A DNA stretch of 64,000 nucleotides. It comes from Isoetes taiwanensis. Its lineage: Eukaryota; Streptophyta; Lycopodiopsida; Isoetales; Isoetaceae. Shown one piece after another: positions 43,773-54,700 of this stretch. Position numbers and translations under genes: made by a program. Location: the NCBI GenBank assembly GCA_021234155.1, contig JAJEKV010000004.1:6326109-6390108 (forward strand), in the 5' to 3' direction. The notes beneath the pieces are model-generated. The model was not told the DNA's origin. It saw only the letters and a list, made by a program, of their open reading frames with translations, and searched no databases. Each line of letters opens with the position of its first letter. Position 1 is the first letter of the stretch.

Positions 43773-44903
43773 TCAAAGAAATCTCACGGGGAGGTTTAGG
43801 CTCGGTCTCTTCTCCTTTTCCTGTTTAGCAAAATATTCCTTAACAGCACACCTAGCATCAGTATGGCCAACTTCTTTACAAAAAGAACAAACAGGACATT
43901 CCTTTCCAAAGTGACCTTTTCTATTACATCTGGGGCACACTTGCCAATAGCATATTTCGGATGGGTGAGAATTCCTATTGCAATGAATACATTCAGGGTA
44001 AGTTTTACCTGCCCTTGCAGCCTTGAGTTCAACCAATTGTTTGGTTATTTCTGCTAAGGCTTCAGTAACCTTGGATAGGTCTGACTTGACCTCTGCAACT
44101 TGAGAATTGGCTTCCTCCTCTTTAGATTTCTTTTTCTCTTTTTGTATGGCGTAGACTGGAATAGAAGGGGGATGATCATAATGTGCATCAGTAACATCAG
44201 GATAAAATGGGTCATGATTATGAGGAGGAACATGGTGCTTATCAAGCAAAGTAGAAAGCATCTGGGTTAGATCAATGGTTTTGGCAAAGACCTTGTATAT
44301 GGAATCAAACCCTTCAGCAGCTTGGATTTTGAGCAATTTTCTTTGGATATCTGGTCTTCTTTGTAGACCATTAATAAAAGCAGTAACTAAAAACAGAGTT
44401 GGGATGGTGATTTGTGCTTTTTGACATCTGCTCATGAATGTACTAAACCTTTCCTTGTACTGGTTCACACTTTCTCCTGCATGTATAGAAAAACCTTGCA
44501 ATTCATTAACCAAATCTTGTGGAGCAGCTAACTTACCAAATCTATCCAGAAACTTCTTGACAAGTTCATCCCATGATGTAGTACCCATCAACTTCTCATA
44601 GGTTAACCAAGCACCAGCTTCACTCTCATCTTTGAGACATTTTTCAAATTCTGAAAGCTTGCATCCTTTCTTGAAACCATAATCCCTGTAATAGTCTTCA
44701 AATATTCTCAAAAAGTGATTAGCACTCATACTGGAATCAAAGGTAGGCAAGGGAACAGGGACATTCAACTCAAACTGGTATGGCATGTTCTGAAGTAAGC
44801 TAGCTGAGAAGCTTGAAGGCAATGGCCTCTCTCTGCAATGATCTGATACATCAATATCTTCCAATGGTTCTGATTCTGCTGGAAATTTTTGCTTTGGAGC
44901 CAT
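43773..44903 (-). CDS. G2 gag
   Basis: Start chosen at the ATG complementary to 44901-44903 (MAPKQKFPAESEPLEDIDV); a further-upstream ATG would lie inside the LTR. Capsid-like region: VPVPLPTFDSSMSANHFLR, GTTSWDELVKKFLDRFGKL, GESVNQYKERFSTFMSRC. Coiled segment EVKSDLSKVTEALAEITKQL. Three CCHC knuckles: CIHCNRNSHPSEIC, CPRCNRKGHFGKEC, CSFCKEVGHTDARC. 377 codons, open to a stop after NLPVRFL that is probably due to a frameshift, since a continuing gag-like sequence is in the next frame. Confidence 0.9.
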   Translation of the reverse strand: MAPKQKFPAESEPLEDIDVSDHCRERPLPSSFSASLLQNMPYQFELNVPVPLPTFDSSMSANHFLRIFEDYYRDYGFKKGCKLSEFEKCLKDESEAGAWLTYEKLMGTTSWDELVKKFLDRFGKLAAPQDLVNELQGFSIHAGESVNQYKERFSTFMSRCQKAQITIPTLFLVTAFINGLQRRPDIQRKLLKIQAAEGFDSIYKVFAKTIDLTQMLSTLLDKHHVPPHNHDPFYPDVTDAHYDHPPSIPVYAIQKEKKKSKEEEANSQVAEVKSDLSKVTEALAEITKQLVELKAARAGKTYPECIHCNRNSHPSEICYWQVCPRCNRKGHFGKECPVCSFCKEVGHTDARCAVKEYFAKQEKEKRPSLNLPVRFL

Positions 44904-44922
44904 GAGTTCTGAGATCCAGGAA

Positions 44923-44942
44923 GATCTCGGTAGAACCTCCAA
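44923..44942 (-). other. G2 primer-binding site
   Basis: Minus strand TTGGAGGTTCTACCGAGATC, 2 nt from the right LTR end. Same sequence as in G1. Confidence 0.8.
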
Positions 44943-44944
44943 GA

Positions 44945-46691
44945 TGTTGACCCTCAACCTGGCCTAGAGAGTCGAACACAAGAAGCCAACTTGAATGTTC
45001 ACTCAAGTTGGGGTTAGAACCTCCAGATCACTTAAGGTGATCAATCTACACAAGGATTTTCCAAAGAAAAAGCTGAATCATAGAGTTTTCATACCTTTCC
45101 CAATTCTGGATTTTGGACTCCTTGCTCAAATCAACACAGATCTCGTATGCAGATTGATTTCCAAGGTCAGATGACTGTGACTTACTCAGAAAAGTTGTAG
45201 GCAAGCAAAGGTAAAGATCTTGACCAAGTCTGAGTCTTGATCTGTGAGATATTCGATCTCAAAGTTGGGTCAATTTTTGGTCAATACCAGTCAATGTAGC
45301 AAACATAACTCAGAATTTTGTAACTTGAGTTGTAAATTGAATTTTAAGGAAATTTCAAGACTAGGATGCTCTATAGACTTCAAAGGTAAGGTGCATGCTA
45401 CCAAATCAAAATTTGAATCTCTAAAACTATTTTTTTTGCCACTGTTTTTGTAGATATCGATCGGATTTGTATCGATGAGAATGCAAAAAATGGTAACTCG
45501 AGTTTCAGATGGATTTTTTTTTGAAATTTTTGTGCACACAGGTGCAAATAAGATGGGATATGAAGTGCAAATGGTTTAATGCAAGAAAAAGCAGGGGAAT
45601 TCTTTTCTGTAAAATGTTTGTGATACAAGAATGCTAAAGGATCATGACAGTAGACCTTTTGAATACTTGGCAATCAATTTTCATTGATATGAAGGTAATA
45701 CAAGGTGAATAAGGATCTTAGGAACATATATCAGTCAATAATGTAGCTTAGGAGGTCAATAATAATATCAAATCAATAGTATTAGTCCAATCTTCTCAGA
45801 TTGAACTGTGGAACACTCAGAAACTTCAAGAACGTCTTCAGATCATGCTCAGCATGTATCAATGTCGAGGTTTGATGCGTCTGGGCCTTCAAAAATTCTC
45901 TGTGTCGATCACCCCAGTTATATTTTCAAATTTTTATGGATCCAGAATCTTAGGCTTTGATTATGGGTTTGTTTGGTAGCTAAGAGGCGGGAAGAGAAGA
46001 TTCGGGAGGAATTTAAGGCAGAGACAGAGGTTCCTGGCCGATTCGAAGGAGTTTTCTAATTTTAGGGTTCGTGGAGGGAATCTCGCGAGCATCTTTCGAG
46101 TATTTTTGGAGATTCTGGCCTTTTAAAAATTAAATTTTTAATGGTGTAAGTGGGAAAAATGACCCTTTGGTTTTTTGGGATCTCCTAGGAATCTTTGAGG
46201 ATGCCCTCCAAAAGTTTGGGAGCATATCTGGCCTTGCCACGTGGCATATGGCATCCTTATGGCATCTAGAGTGATACCTAGGTTATTCACCTAGGGTTTT
46301 GTCATAGAATTTATTTTTCAAAGGAAAAGGCAAAAAGTGGAGAGGCATATGAAATAGAAAGGAATTTGTGATAGAATGAGAGTGTGGTTGAGGCATCAAG
46401 GCAAAAATGAGAGGGGGCATGGAGAAATGTAAAGAGGAATAATTTAGGAGCAAAAGATTCTAGTTTACCATGGGGTCTTCCAAACTCTAGCTTCCAATCT
46501 TCAAAAAGGTATCTTCCAAACTTCTTACCCAAAACCTTATAAGCATCCTTTGACCTCAAATGGAGCATTTCTTATGAGAGTTGACCTTGAGGATAAAGAT
46601 CCCTTGACCTTCACAACAATGTTGACTACCAAGTCTCCCTATCTTTAGCAAACAAACCAATCAATTAGTATGTTGCCCTTTGGGGGCAACA
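44945..46691 (-). repeat. G2 5' LTR (right copy)
   Basis: 1747 bp, same termini as the left copy. The CCACT duplication follows at 46692-46696. Confidence 0.95.
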
Positions 46692-46696
46692 CCACT

Positions 46697-47371
46697 TTAT
46701 GAGCCAAACCATTGCATTTTTGCTAGCTACTCTGAAAGTTAAACACACTACAAGTTCAGCTTATTACCCTCAAGGCAATGGCCAAGCAGAGTCAACCAAT
46801 AAAGTGCTAAAGTCAATTCTGAAAAAGACCATCAGCATGTCAAAAAAAGATTGGCACCTCAAACTCCATGATGCACTATGGGCTTACATAACTACTGTCA
46901 AGGCATCTACCAAACACACACCTTTCAGTTTGGTCTATGGCATAGAATCTGTTGTGCCAATTGAGTTAGAACTTCCATCACTCAGACTAGCATATCAGAT
47001 AAACTTAGAAATGGATGATGCTTTAAAGGAAAGATGTGTGAGATTAATGCAGCTTGAAGAGCACAGGTATGAGACAGAGAATGCTGTCATGATTAAAAAA
47101 GTAAGGATATTGCAGCATTCAAGGCTGCTCACAAGCTCCAAGGCACTCTCAAATCGGGTGAGCTTGTTCTAAAATGGAACAAGGCAAGAGAGGACATAGC
47201 AGCTAAATTTGAAAATCTTTGGGAAGGGCCTTTTGAAGTTATTGGCAAAGCAGGAAAAGATTCTTATTCGCTAAAAGATGTACTTGATGGCAGAGAATTA
47301 TTGAACCCCATCAATATCCTACATTTGAAAAGATATTGGCAGCAACATGTTGCCTTAAGCTTGTTTAGTTA
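46697..47371 (+). pseudogene. G1 pol part 4: integrase end (after G2)
   Basis: Resumes the core directly after the G2 target duplication: LKVKHTTSSAYYPQGNGQAE with the catalytic Glu, WHLKLHDALWAYITTVKAST, PFSLVYGIESVVPIELELPS. A frameshift near 47100 is followed by ELVLKWNKAREDIAAKFENL, WEGPFEVIG and NILHLKRYWQQHVALSLFS to the stop at 47369-47371. Confidence 0.92.
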
Positions 47372-48181
47372 AAAGATTATTTGGAATTTGTAGGTGGATA
47401 GTTTAGTTTGCTTTGGTTGATCAATATTGCAAAAAGCAAAAAAAAAAAAAAAAAAGAGAGAGAGACAGAGAGAGAGAGGAAAAAGAAAACAAAAAACAAG
47501 AAAAGACAAACAAAAAAAATGCAGGAGTATTTGGTAAGTAGTATTTGTTTTCAAATTTTAGTGTGCATAAATTAAGCTTTTAAATTCAAGGTCTCCATTA
47601 CTAATGCAAAAACAGAAGATTTATGCAGGTGTTCTTATTCAAGGTTGAAAACAAGTACTAATATTTCTCAAGCTCTGATTTCCATGCAGGGGCATCTGGA
47701 TTTGCGGTCATTCATCCCATACTCATCCACTTCTCCGCATTCATCATCATATCTACAGTTGCTGCCATTCCTACCACAACAGCAGCTCATTTGTGCTAAC
47801 AAATCTTTTGTCACATGCAGGTGCACCCTGAGACATTCATTCCATACTCATTTGCACAAGAGTTGCCCTTGGTCCACATAAAACACTTCAAATCTTCACT
47901 CTTTTCCACAAGATCCATTAAACTGCTGTCACATTCTCATCCAGCAGCTCATATTCTTTACTACTGATTACACTTGTCATGCAGGTTCATTTGCAAACCA
48001 CTTCCATGTTCATATTCATATCATACTGAAATCTACCACCACCATCTGTTTTTCAATCCATTGCAAGTCCATTGAGCTGCCAAGCATATCTCCACATTGG
48101 CAATTAGCTGGAATTCTATTCTGATTATCAAGCAAGAAACAAGAGGCTGGAGGACCAGCCTGTTCTTTTAGTTTGGCATAA
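47372..48181 (+). other. G1 3' non-coding region
   Basis: Contains a purine-rich microsatellite of A runs and GA repeats at 47430-47480, then CA/TC-rich sequence. GAGGCTGGAGGA at 48142-48153 is a candidate polypurine tract about 28 nt before the LTR start. Closely matched by 49691-50430. Confidence 0.7.
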
Positions 48182-48467
48182 TGCTACCATGCTATGGCAG
48201 CATGGAAGAGCAAGACACATTCTCATATTCTCATGCTCACACTTTGATTTGAACACAGATATACAAAGACAATGCATCTTTGCACATTTTGAGAGGAAGA
48301 CTTGAAGATCAAGGTGAGGACATTTGACAAAAGTCACACAAGCATGCCATGGAAGGAGATTCAAGCAAATGTTAAAGATTTGAAGACCCCTTAAAGAGTT
48401 CTTGGTATGTGATGCTACTATTTGAGTTCTTTGCATAGCTACATTCCTTGATTTCCATCTTAAACTT
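48182..48467 (+). repeat. G1 3' LTR, first 286 bp only
   Basis: Begins TGCTACCATGCTATGGCAGC and follows the G1-family LTR up to CATTCCTTGATTTCCATCTT at about 48463. It then jumps directly into pol sequence. The expected continuation in other copies is CTTCCACA. Confidence 0.88.
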
Positions 48468-49690
48468 AGACTGGCAATGTGAGATCATAAACTATCTTGA
48501 AAATAATGAAGTGCCAAAGAACTTGAGCAGCAGTCAAGAAAGGAGATTTAAAGATAAGTGCAAAAAATTCAGGCTCATTGAGACCAGAATGATTATTGAA
48601 GCATGCCATGAAGGAATACGTGGAGGACGTTTTGCTACTGACACAACTGCAAAAAAAATCTTGAGGTCAGGGTATTTTTGGCCTACCCTTTTCAAAGACT
48701 GTTATAGTGTTATAAAATACTGCCATAAATGCCAAATCTTTGGTAGAAGAACCTTACAACTAGCTCCCCTCACTGCTATAACCTCTCCTGGACCTTTTCT
48801 AACATGGAGTTTAGATTTCACAGGTCCAATAGATCCACCTTCCTCAGCTCAACACCAATTTATACTTGTAGCCACAGATTACTTCACTAAGTGGGCTGAA
48901 GCAATTCCCTTGAGAGAAGCAAATGCCTATGCTACTGCAAGATTTCTCCATGAAAACATTTGTGCCAGGTTTGGAATTCCTTTTAAGATTGTCTCTGATA
49001 GAGGAAGTCAGTTTATCAAATCAAACAATTGCATTATTGCTAACCACCCTGAAGGTCAAACACACCAAGAGCTCATCCTATTACCCTGAAGGCAATGGTC
49101 AAGCTGAGTCAACCAACAAATTTCTCAAGTCAATCCTGAAAAAGACTATCAGCATCTCAAAGAAAGATTGGCACCTAAAACTCCATGATGCACTTTGGGC
49201 CTATAGAACCACAATTAAAGCATCCACAAAGCACACACCTTTTAGTTTGATTTATGGCATAGAGTCAGTAGTGCCTATTGAATTGGAACTTCCTTCACTC
49301 AGATTGGCATACCAGATAAATCTAGAAATGGATGAGGCTCTACAGGAAAGATGTGTGAGATTAATGCAGCTTGAAGAACACAGGTATGAGGCAGAGAATG
49401 TTGTTATGATCAAAAAGGCCAAGGACATTGCAGCTTTCAAAGCAGGTCACAAACTCCAAGGTACTCTGAAAACAGGTGAGTTAGTTTTGAAATGGAATAA
49501 AGCAAGGGAAGACATAGCATCCAAGTTTGAAAATCTCTGGGAAAGGCCTTTTGAAGTCATTGGTACAGCAGGAAAAGATTCTTATTGGCTGAGAGATGTG
49601 TCTGATGGCAGAGAATTATTAAATCCTATCAACATTCTACATTTGAAAAGGTATTGGCAACAACATGTTGCCCTGAGCTTATTCAGTTGA
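48468..49690 (+). pseudogene. second partial gypsy pol copy (linker to integrase end)
   Basis: Begins inside pol at LDWQCEIINYLENNEVP, equivalent to G1 near 36280. There is an internal deletion after KKCKKFRLIE-type sequence (about 25 codons missing), zinc region HEGIRGGRFATDTTAKKI, core WSLDFTGPIDPPSSAQ, second Asp in SDRGSQF, a frameshift near 49020, Glu in GNGQAESTNKFLKS, and C-terminus LWERPFEVIG where the GPY motif reads RPF. Stop at 49688-49690. Similar to the G1 integrase but a distinct copy. Confidence 0.92.
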
Positions 49691-50430
49691 GAAGCATTTG
49701 GAATTTGTAGGTAGGATTGGTTTGCTTTGGTTGAATATTATATCAAAAAGTAAAAAGGGAATAAAAGAAAAAGACAAAAACAATTTAGGAGTTTCAAGTG
49801 TTAGGCTTTTGTTTTCAGATTGTAGCTTTGGAATTGATTAATCTTTTTAGTTCACACTAATGTTGCAAAAGCAAAAGATTTGTGCATGTTCTGATCGAGT
49901 TGAGATCCAAATCAAGTGCCAACATTGTCAAAACCATGAATTCCATGCAAGGGCATCTGGATTTTACAGTCTTTCATCTCATCACTCATTCATTGCACTA
50001 CACATCATTATCCATAGTTCCTGCCACTCCCTTCATAACAGCAACTCATTTGAGCTAACAGATTTTATTTCCACATGCAGGTGCATCCTGATAGATACAT
50101 TCCATACTCATCTGCTCAAGAGTTGTCCTTGCTCCACATAAGATACCTCATATTTCCACCAAATCCATAAAACTGCTGTCATATGTCCCATCCAGCAGTT
50201 CACATTTTGCTAATGATTCCATTTGTCATGCAGGTTCATTTGAAAATCACCTCCATATTCACATTCATGCCATACTGAACCCTATCATCACCACTTTTCT
50301 TCAATCCATTGCAGGTTCATTGAGTTGCCAAACACATCCTCATATTGGCAATTGGCTGGAGTCCTATCATGATCTTCAAGCATCAAGAAAAGGGGCTGGG
50401 AGACCAGCCTGTTCTTTTAGTTTGGCATAA
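49691..50430 (+). other. 3' non-coding region of the second copy
   Basis: Homologous to 47372-48181, ending AAAGGGGCTGGGAGACC (a purine tract) about 28 nt before the LTR, then GTTTGGCATAA and the LTR start. Confidence 0.75.
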
Positions 50431-51662
50431 TGCTGCCATGCTATGGCAGCATGGAAGAGCAAGACACATTTCTCATACTTATGCTCACACTTTGATCTGA
50501 ATTTAGAGACACAAGGAGAATCCATACTTGCACACTTTGAAAACTTGAAGAGAAAGGTGAGGACATTTGACTACGGTCACACAAGCAAGGCATGAAGGAG
50601 AATCAAGCAAAGTTTGGAGGATTGAAGGGTATGTGATATTTTCATTTGAGTTCTTGGCATGATTGCACCCTTTGATTCCCATCCTACATCTTCCACAACC
50701 CTTGCCATGAAGAAACACTCGTGAGATCTTTAGTTCCATGCCTACATTTCATCTCCCAAGTCAATTTGGCCTTAAAGATTTTTTCTAGTCAAAACAATCC
50801 CTTTACATGTCATTTACACTCCACACACTTGCCATGCCATTGCCATAACATTCAAAACACAAAATTCCACTTGACTTGGTCACACACAAGGTCAAAGGTC
50901 AACTTCCTCTCCCTATAAGTCAAGGAAGAAGAGAGAATGCAAAAATTCCTAAGGGAAATACCCAAAGTTAAAATTTGCCTAGAAAATGCAAATTTCATGC
51001 ATCTATGCCTAAATTGACCTATGACAGCACCTCAAAAGAGGCCAAGTCACCATACGTGTCACCCACATTGCCATGTCATGCCATACACGTGTCACCACAT
51101 TGAGATCCTATTTTTTGCAAAATATTCTTCAAATTACATGTTTGGATCCATGAGAATGGCACATCATCATGCCACATCATCACCAAAACCTCCACATCAT
51201 CATCCACATGTCATGTCCACCTCACCCAAAGTTTTGACTAGAAAAAATATTCTAAGCCAAGTTGTTTGACACGTCACCATCCTTGTTTGCCATGTCACCC
51301 TTGCTTTGCCAAGTCATCATGCCCCCATGCCACATCACCTTCCATACACACCATCCTAAGGCCAAAACTTGAAAGTGCTCATTTGCAAAAAAAAGATTCT
51401 AGAATCTTCTAGAGCATGAGAAAAGATTCCTTTTGAAAAAAAAGAAAATAAAAAAATCGTTCATTTTGGCCTCCAAATTCAATTTCTTGGGAATCGTGCC
51501 TTAACCCATGTGGCAAAAAAAATAAGAAAAAAAATGTCCTATCTACCCCCCAAAGACCTATTTTTTCTCTAGCCAATCTCCCCATGCCACGTGGAACATC
51601 CGGGCGTGTGGGGCGGTGGAGGTACCGAGGCCCACGTGGATATTACACGTAAATCTTAATAA

Positions 51663-51703
51663 TGCCACGGTTCTATTGCGATAGCAATAGAACCGACATT
51701 CCT
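51663..51703. repeat. terminal hairpin of unit 1
   Basis: Arms CGGTTCTATTGC and GCAATAGAACCG with GATA loop, extended by imperfect pairing of AATG and CATT. The same hairpin begins unit 2 at 57020. Confidence 0.9.
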
Positions 51704-54700
51704 TGGATGGGGACGCCTCATCTCACATCTTCTATTTATTCTGCCTCTTCTCCTATTTTCATTTCATCGGCGTTCTCTTGAGCTAGTTTCTCCTTCTTCT
51801 CTTCCCTACCAGTTTCTCCTAGTTTTCCCTAGTTCTACTTCTTGATTGTAGTCCAGACGGATTTTGATCTACATATTGCGACGGATTTGATCTGCATATT
51901 GCAATCCAGGTGTATTTGATGGGGTTCTAGGCAGTTTGATTGCAAAAGAGATTTTTGCGACCTCTTTCTTCATCTGCTTGGGGGCGATGCGTCCTCTTTC
52001 TTCATCTGCTTTAGGGCGACCTCTGTCTTCATCCGCTTTAGGGCTAGGATTGGGCCTTGTTGCAGGTTGATTCGTGGTATTTTTTCAAGATCTTCAATCT
52101 TAATCGGTTTGTCATGAGCCCAAAGAACCAGTTACGGCTATGGGCTATGTGCCAGGCCTTGGATTTGTCTTCGAATCTTCCTTCTTTTACTCCAGATGGA
52201 TGGTTATTCGGTTCCCCTTTTTGGTGGGCCATTTTCAAGCTATACTGTATGCAGGAGAGTGGATCTGCAAAGCATGGCTTCGACTTCACAATCCGGATTC
52301 ATCTCTTTCATTCAGATAAGTTTCTTTTTTCCATTTTCCTTGATGGATGCATGTTTGGATCTCTGATTGCTTCATTCTGATTGCTTTGCTGCCTGGGAAT
52401 CAATCAGCTTCTATTTTTTCCTTCTATTTTTTCCAGATATTCGTTGGTTGGATCAGGATCGGCCTTTCAGGATATGTAAATAGGCAGTTTAAACTTGATT
52501 TTTGGGGCCTTGAAGGCTGATCCTTGGATTGCTTGCTCACTGGTTATTATCAATTTCATTTTTTGTTGGATCGACACTGGGAGATTCGTGGCTCCCATCC
52601 GAAAGGAGGACCCATCGCAGATAGAAGACCAGCCAGTTCCAGCACAGTCCAAGTCGGGGACGGCCCCGCTTTTCTGATCGAGTTTCCTGGAAGGTTTTTT
52701 GGCATCGGACCTGTGATATCTTGGCCCTGCACCGACGGACTTAGGCAGAAGCATGCACCGGATTTAGACATCCCTTGCCACAGAGTGTCCGCCGACTTTG
52801 CCCAGGTTTTTTCTTTTGTTAGTTTTTGCAAGTTGTAAGGGGATACCATCACCTGGATATCCTGTATTTTGACATAGTTCATTTTGCATGCACCAGTTAG
52901 TTATGTCTTTGTCATCTACCTTGATTATTATGGATGCGGTTTTGAGATTAATATTCCCAATGTTTGGTCCCATGTAATCCCTGAGTTGGTTTCTTTTTGC
53001 TCTTTCACCTTGCGGAGTGTTTCTTTATTGACCATGAGCTCCGAGCTTTCTACGTTATAGTTTCATTTCTTCATTCACACACTACCTCATGTCTCTCCCA
53101 CCAATGCTCCTAGCTACGACCACCCTGCTTTGATGTGGATCTTCAGCTCAACTGTGGCACCCCCAGTATCCGGATGCTCACCTTTTTTGTTCTCATTTGC
53201 TTTTATGGATTTAAATCTTTTATATTGTAGGTTTCGAAGTCAATGTGTCATTGTTGTTGTGGTTATTGGTAAGTTCCATGCCTGGCTTGGAGGACCTGAG
53301 TTCGATACCCAACCGAGGTATGTCCTGATTTTATATATTTTCGCCAAGGGTCGACTTCGTTCTACTGCTTTGGTCCACATGCTACATTTGGCTTCTTTGT
53401 TAGTGCCAGTATAATATCATTAACATTGTTGGGTTTATTTCCAATTTGGCAACATTAGAGCTCAACATTGGATGGTCTTATTTTTTGCAAGCTTTATAGG
53501 GCTTTTCCTTTCGTATCATATGGTTCGGAACCTACAATGGGGTCAGGAGCCTATATTTTTGTTGGAGGGGAGTTTTTTCAAGCCTTACACAGATAATGAC
53601 CCCTTTACTCAAGATGTTACAGGTTTGGGTACATTCACCCATTCATTGGTATGGCCTGATTAGACCCGGTTTTATTCTTTCCTTAGATGCATATGTTGAT
53701 GATCTTCATAGTTTCTTCTTTTGCACTCAACGGGGTCAGTATGGTACTGCCTTGGTTCACGATAAGCACTTTTGACGGATAATTCGTCTAGTTTCTAGTA
53801 TTGCGCTTATTAATGGATGTATGTTGACTTTTTTCTGTACTTTGTTGACATTTATTTTGTTCTCTTTGTACTCGATTCTCCATTCATGTTGTGCATCTTA
53901 AGCCTTTTTTCTACTGGTTGCGCATTTTTGCTTTTCTATGTAGTTCTGGCACCAAATGTACATTGATTCGATCCCCTCTTGGTTTCATTCATCCCTTCTT
54001 TTTCGTTAATAGTTTGAGGTCGTTGATAGAGTCATTCTGTGGGCGTCGATACTACATGAAAGTTGGTCCATTCCCCTTTGCATAGATTCATGTGTTTTTT
54101 CCTTGGTTTCGTCGAATTTTGTGTTTTTGCAGTCTTGGAATCTTTGTTGCCAGGGTTGGAGTGTTCCTTTCTCTACATTTGTTGTGTTCTTCGACATTGT
54201 CCATGTGCTCACTTTGACTGGAGGTTGGTGAATCTCGTTCATTTTGCTCTTTCTTTATCATTCCTTGGTTAGGGATTTCTGACACATTCCCATGCTTTGG
54301 CTTTAATGCTAGTGGTCTGCATTGAGACATGGTACTTTTGATTCTCCTCATGACTTACATTTATCTTCATAGCCGTTATGTGCATGGACATTCTAGTAGT
54401 TTTTGGTTCATCTAGTTGCTCAGTTCATGGATGCATTATGTTCTCTAGTTTTCTTCCATTAATTCATCTCATTCTTGTTCTCCCTTTTCATTGTCACCTT
54501 GGATACCATTGCTCTGTTTACTCCTGCAATACAATTTATGCCTTGAGTTAGATTAGTGGCCTCTTCCATTCTATTGTGGCCATTGCTCCTTTTCTCTTTC
54601 TCTCTTTGGTTCATTGGTTTTGGGGATTATGCTTCTCCATTTGCTATATACATGCTCCCAAGTGAGTCGCTGGGTCTTGTTTTTTCGTTTTCTTGATATG

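Larger units (their letters stand above)
36880..46696 (-). mobile_element. complete Ty3/gypsy element G2 with TSD CCACT
   Basis: 36885-46691 (9807 bp). Two direct LTRs of about 1.75 kb, CCACT at 36880-36884 and 46692-46696, primer-binding site next to the right LTR, and gag and pol on the minus strand in between. Domain order gag, protease, RNaseH-like, RT, RNase H, integrase with GPY module; no chromodomain seen. It interrupts the integrase core of G1. Frames are broken in protease, RT and integrase. Confidence 0.96.
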
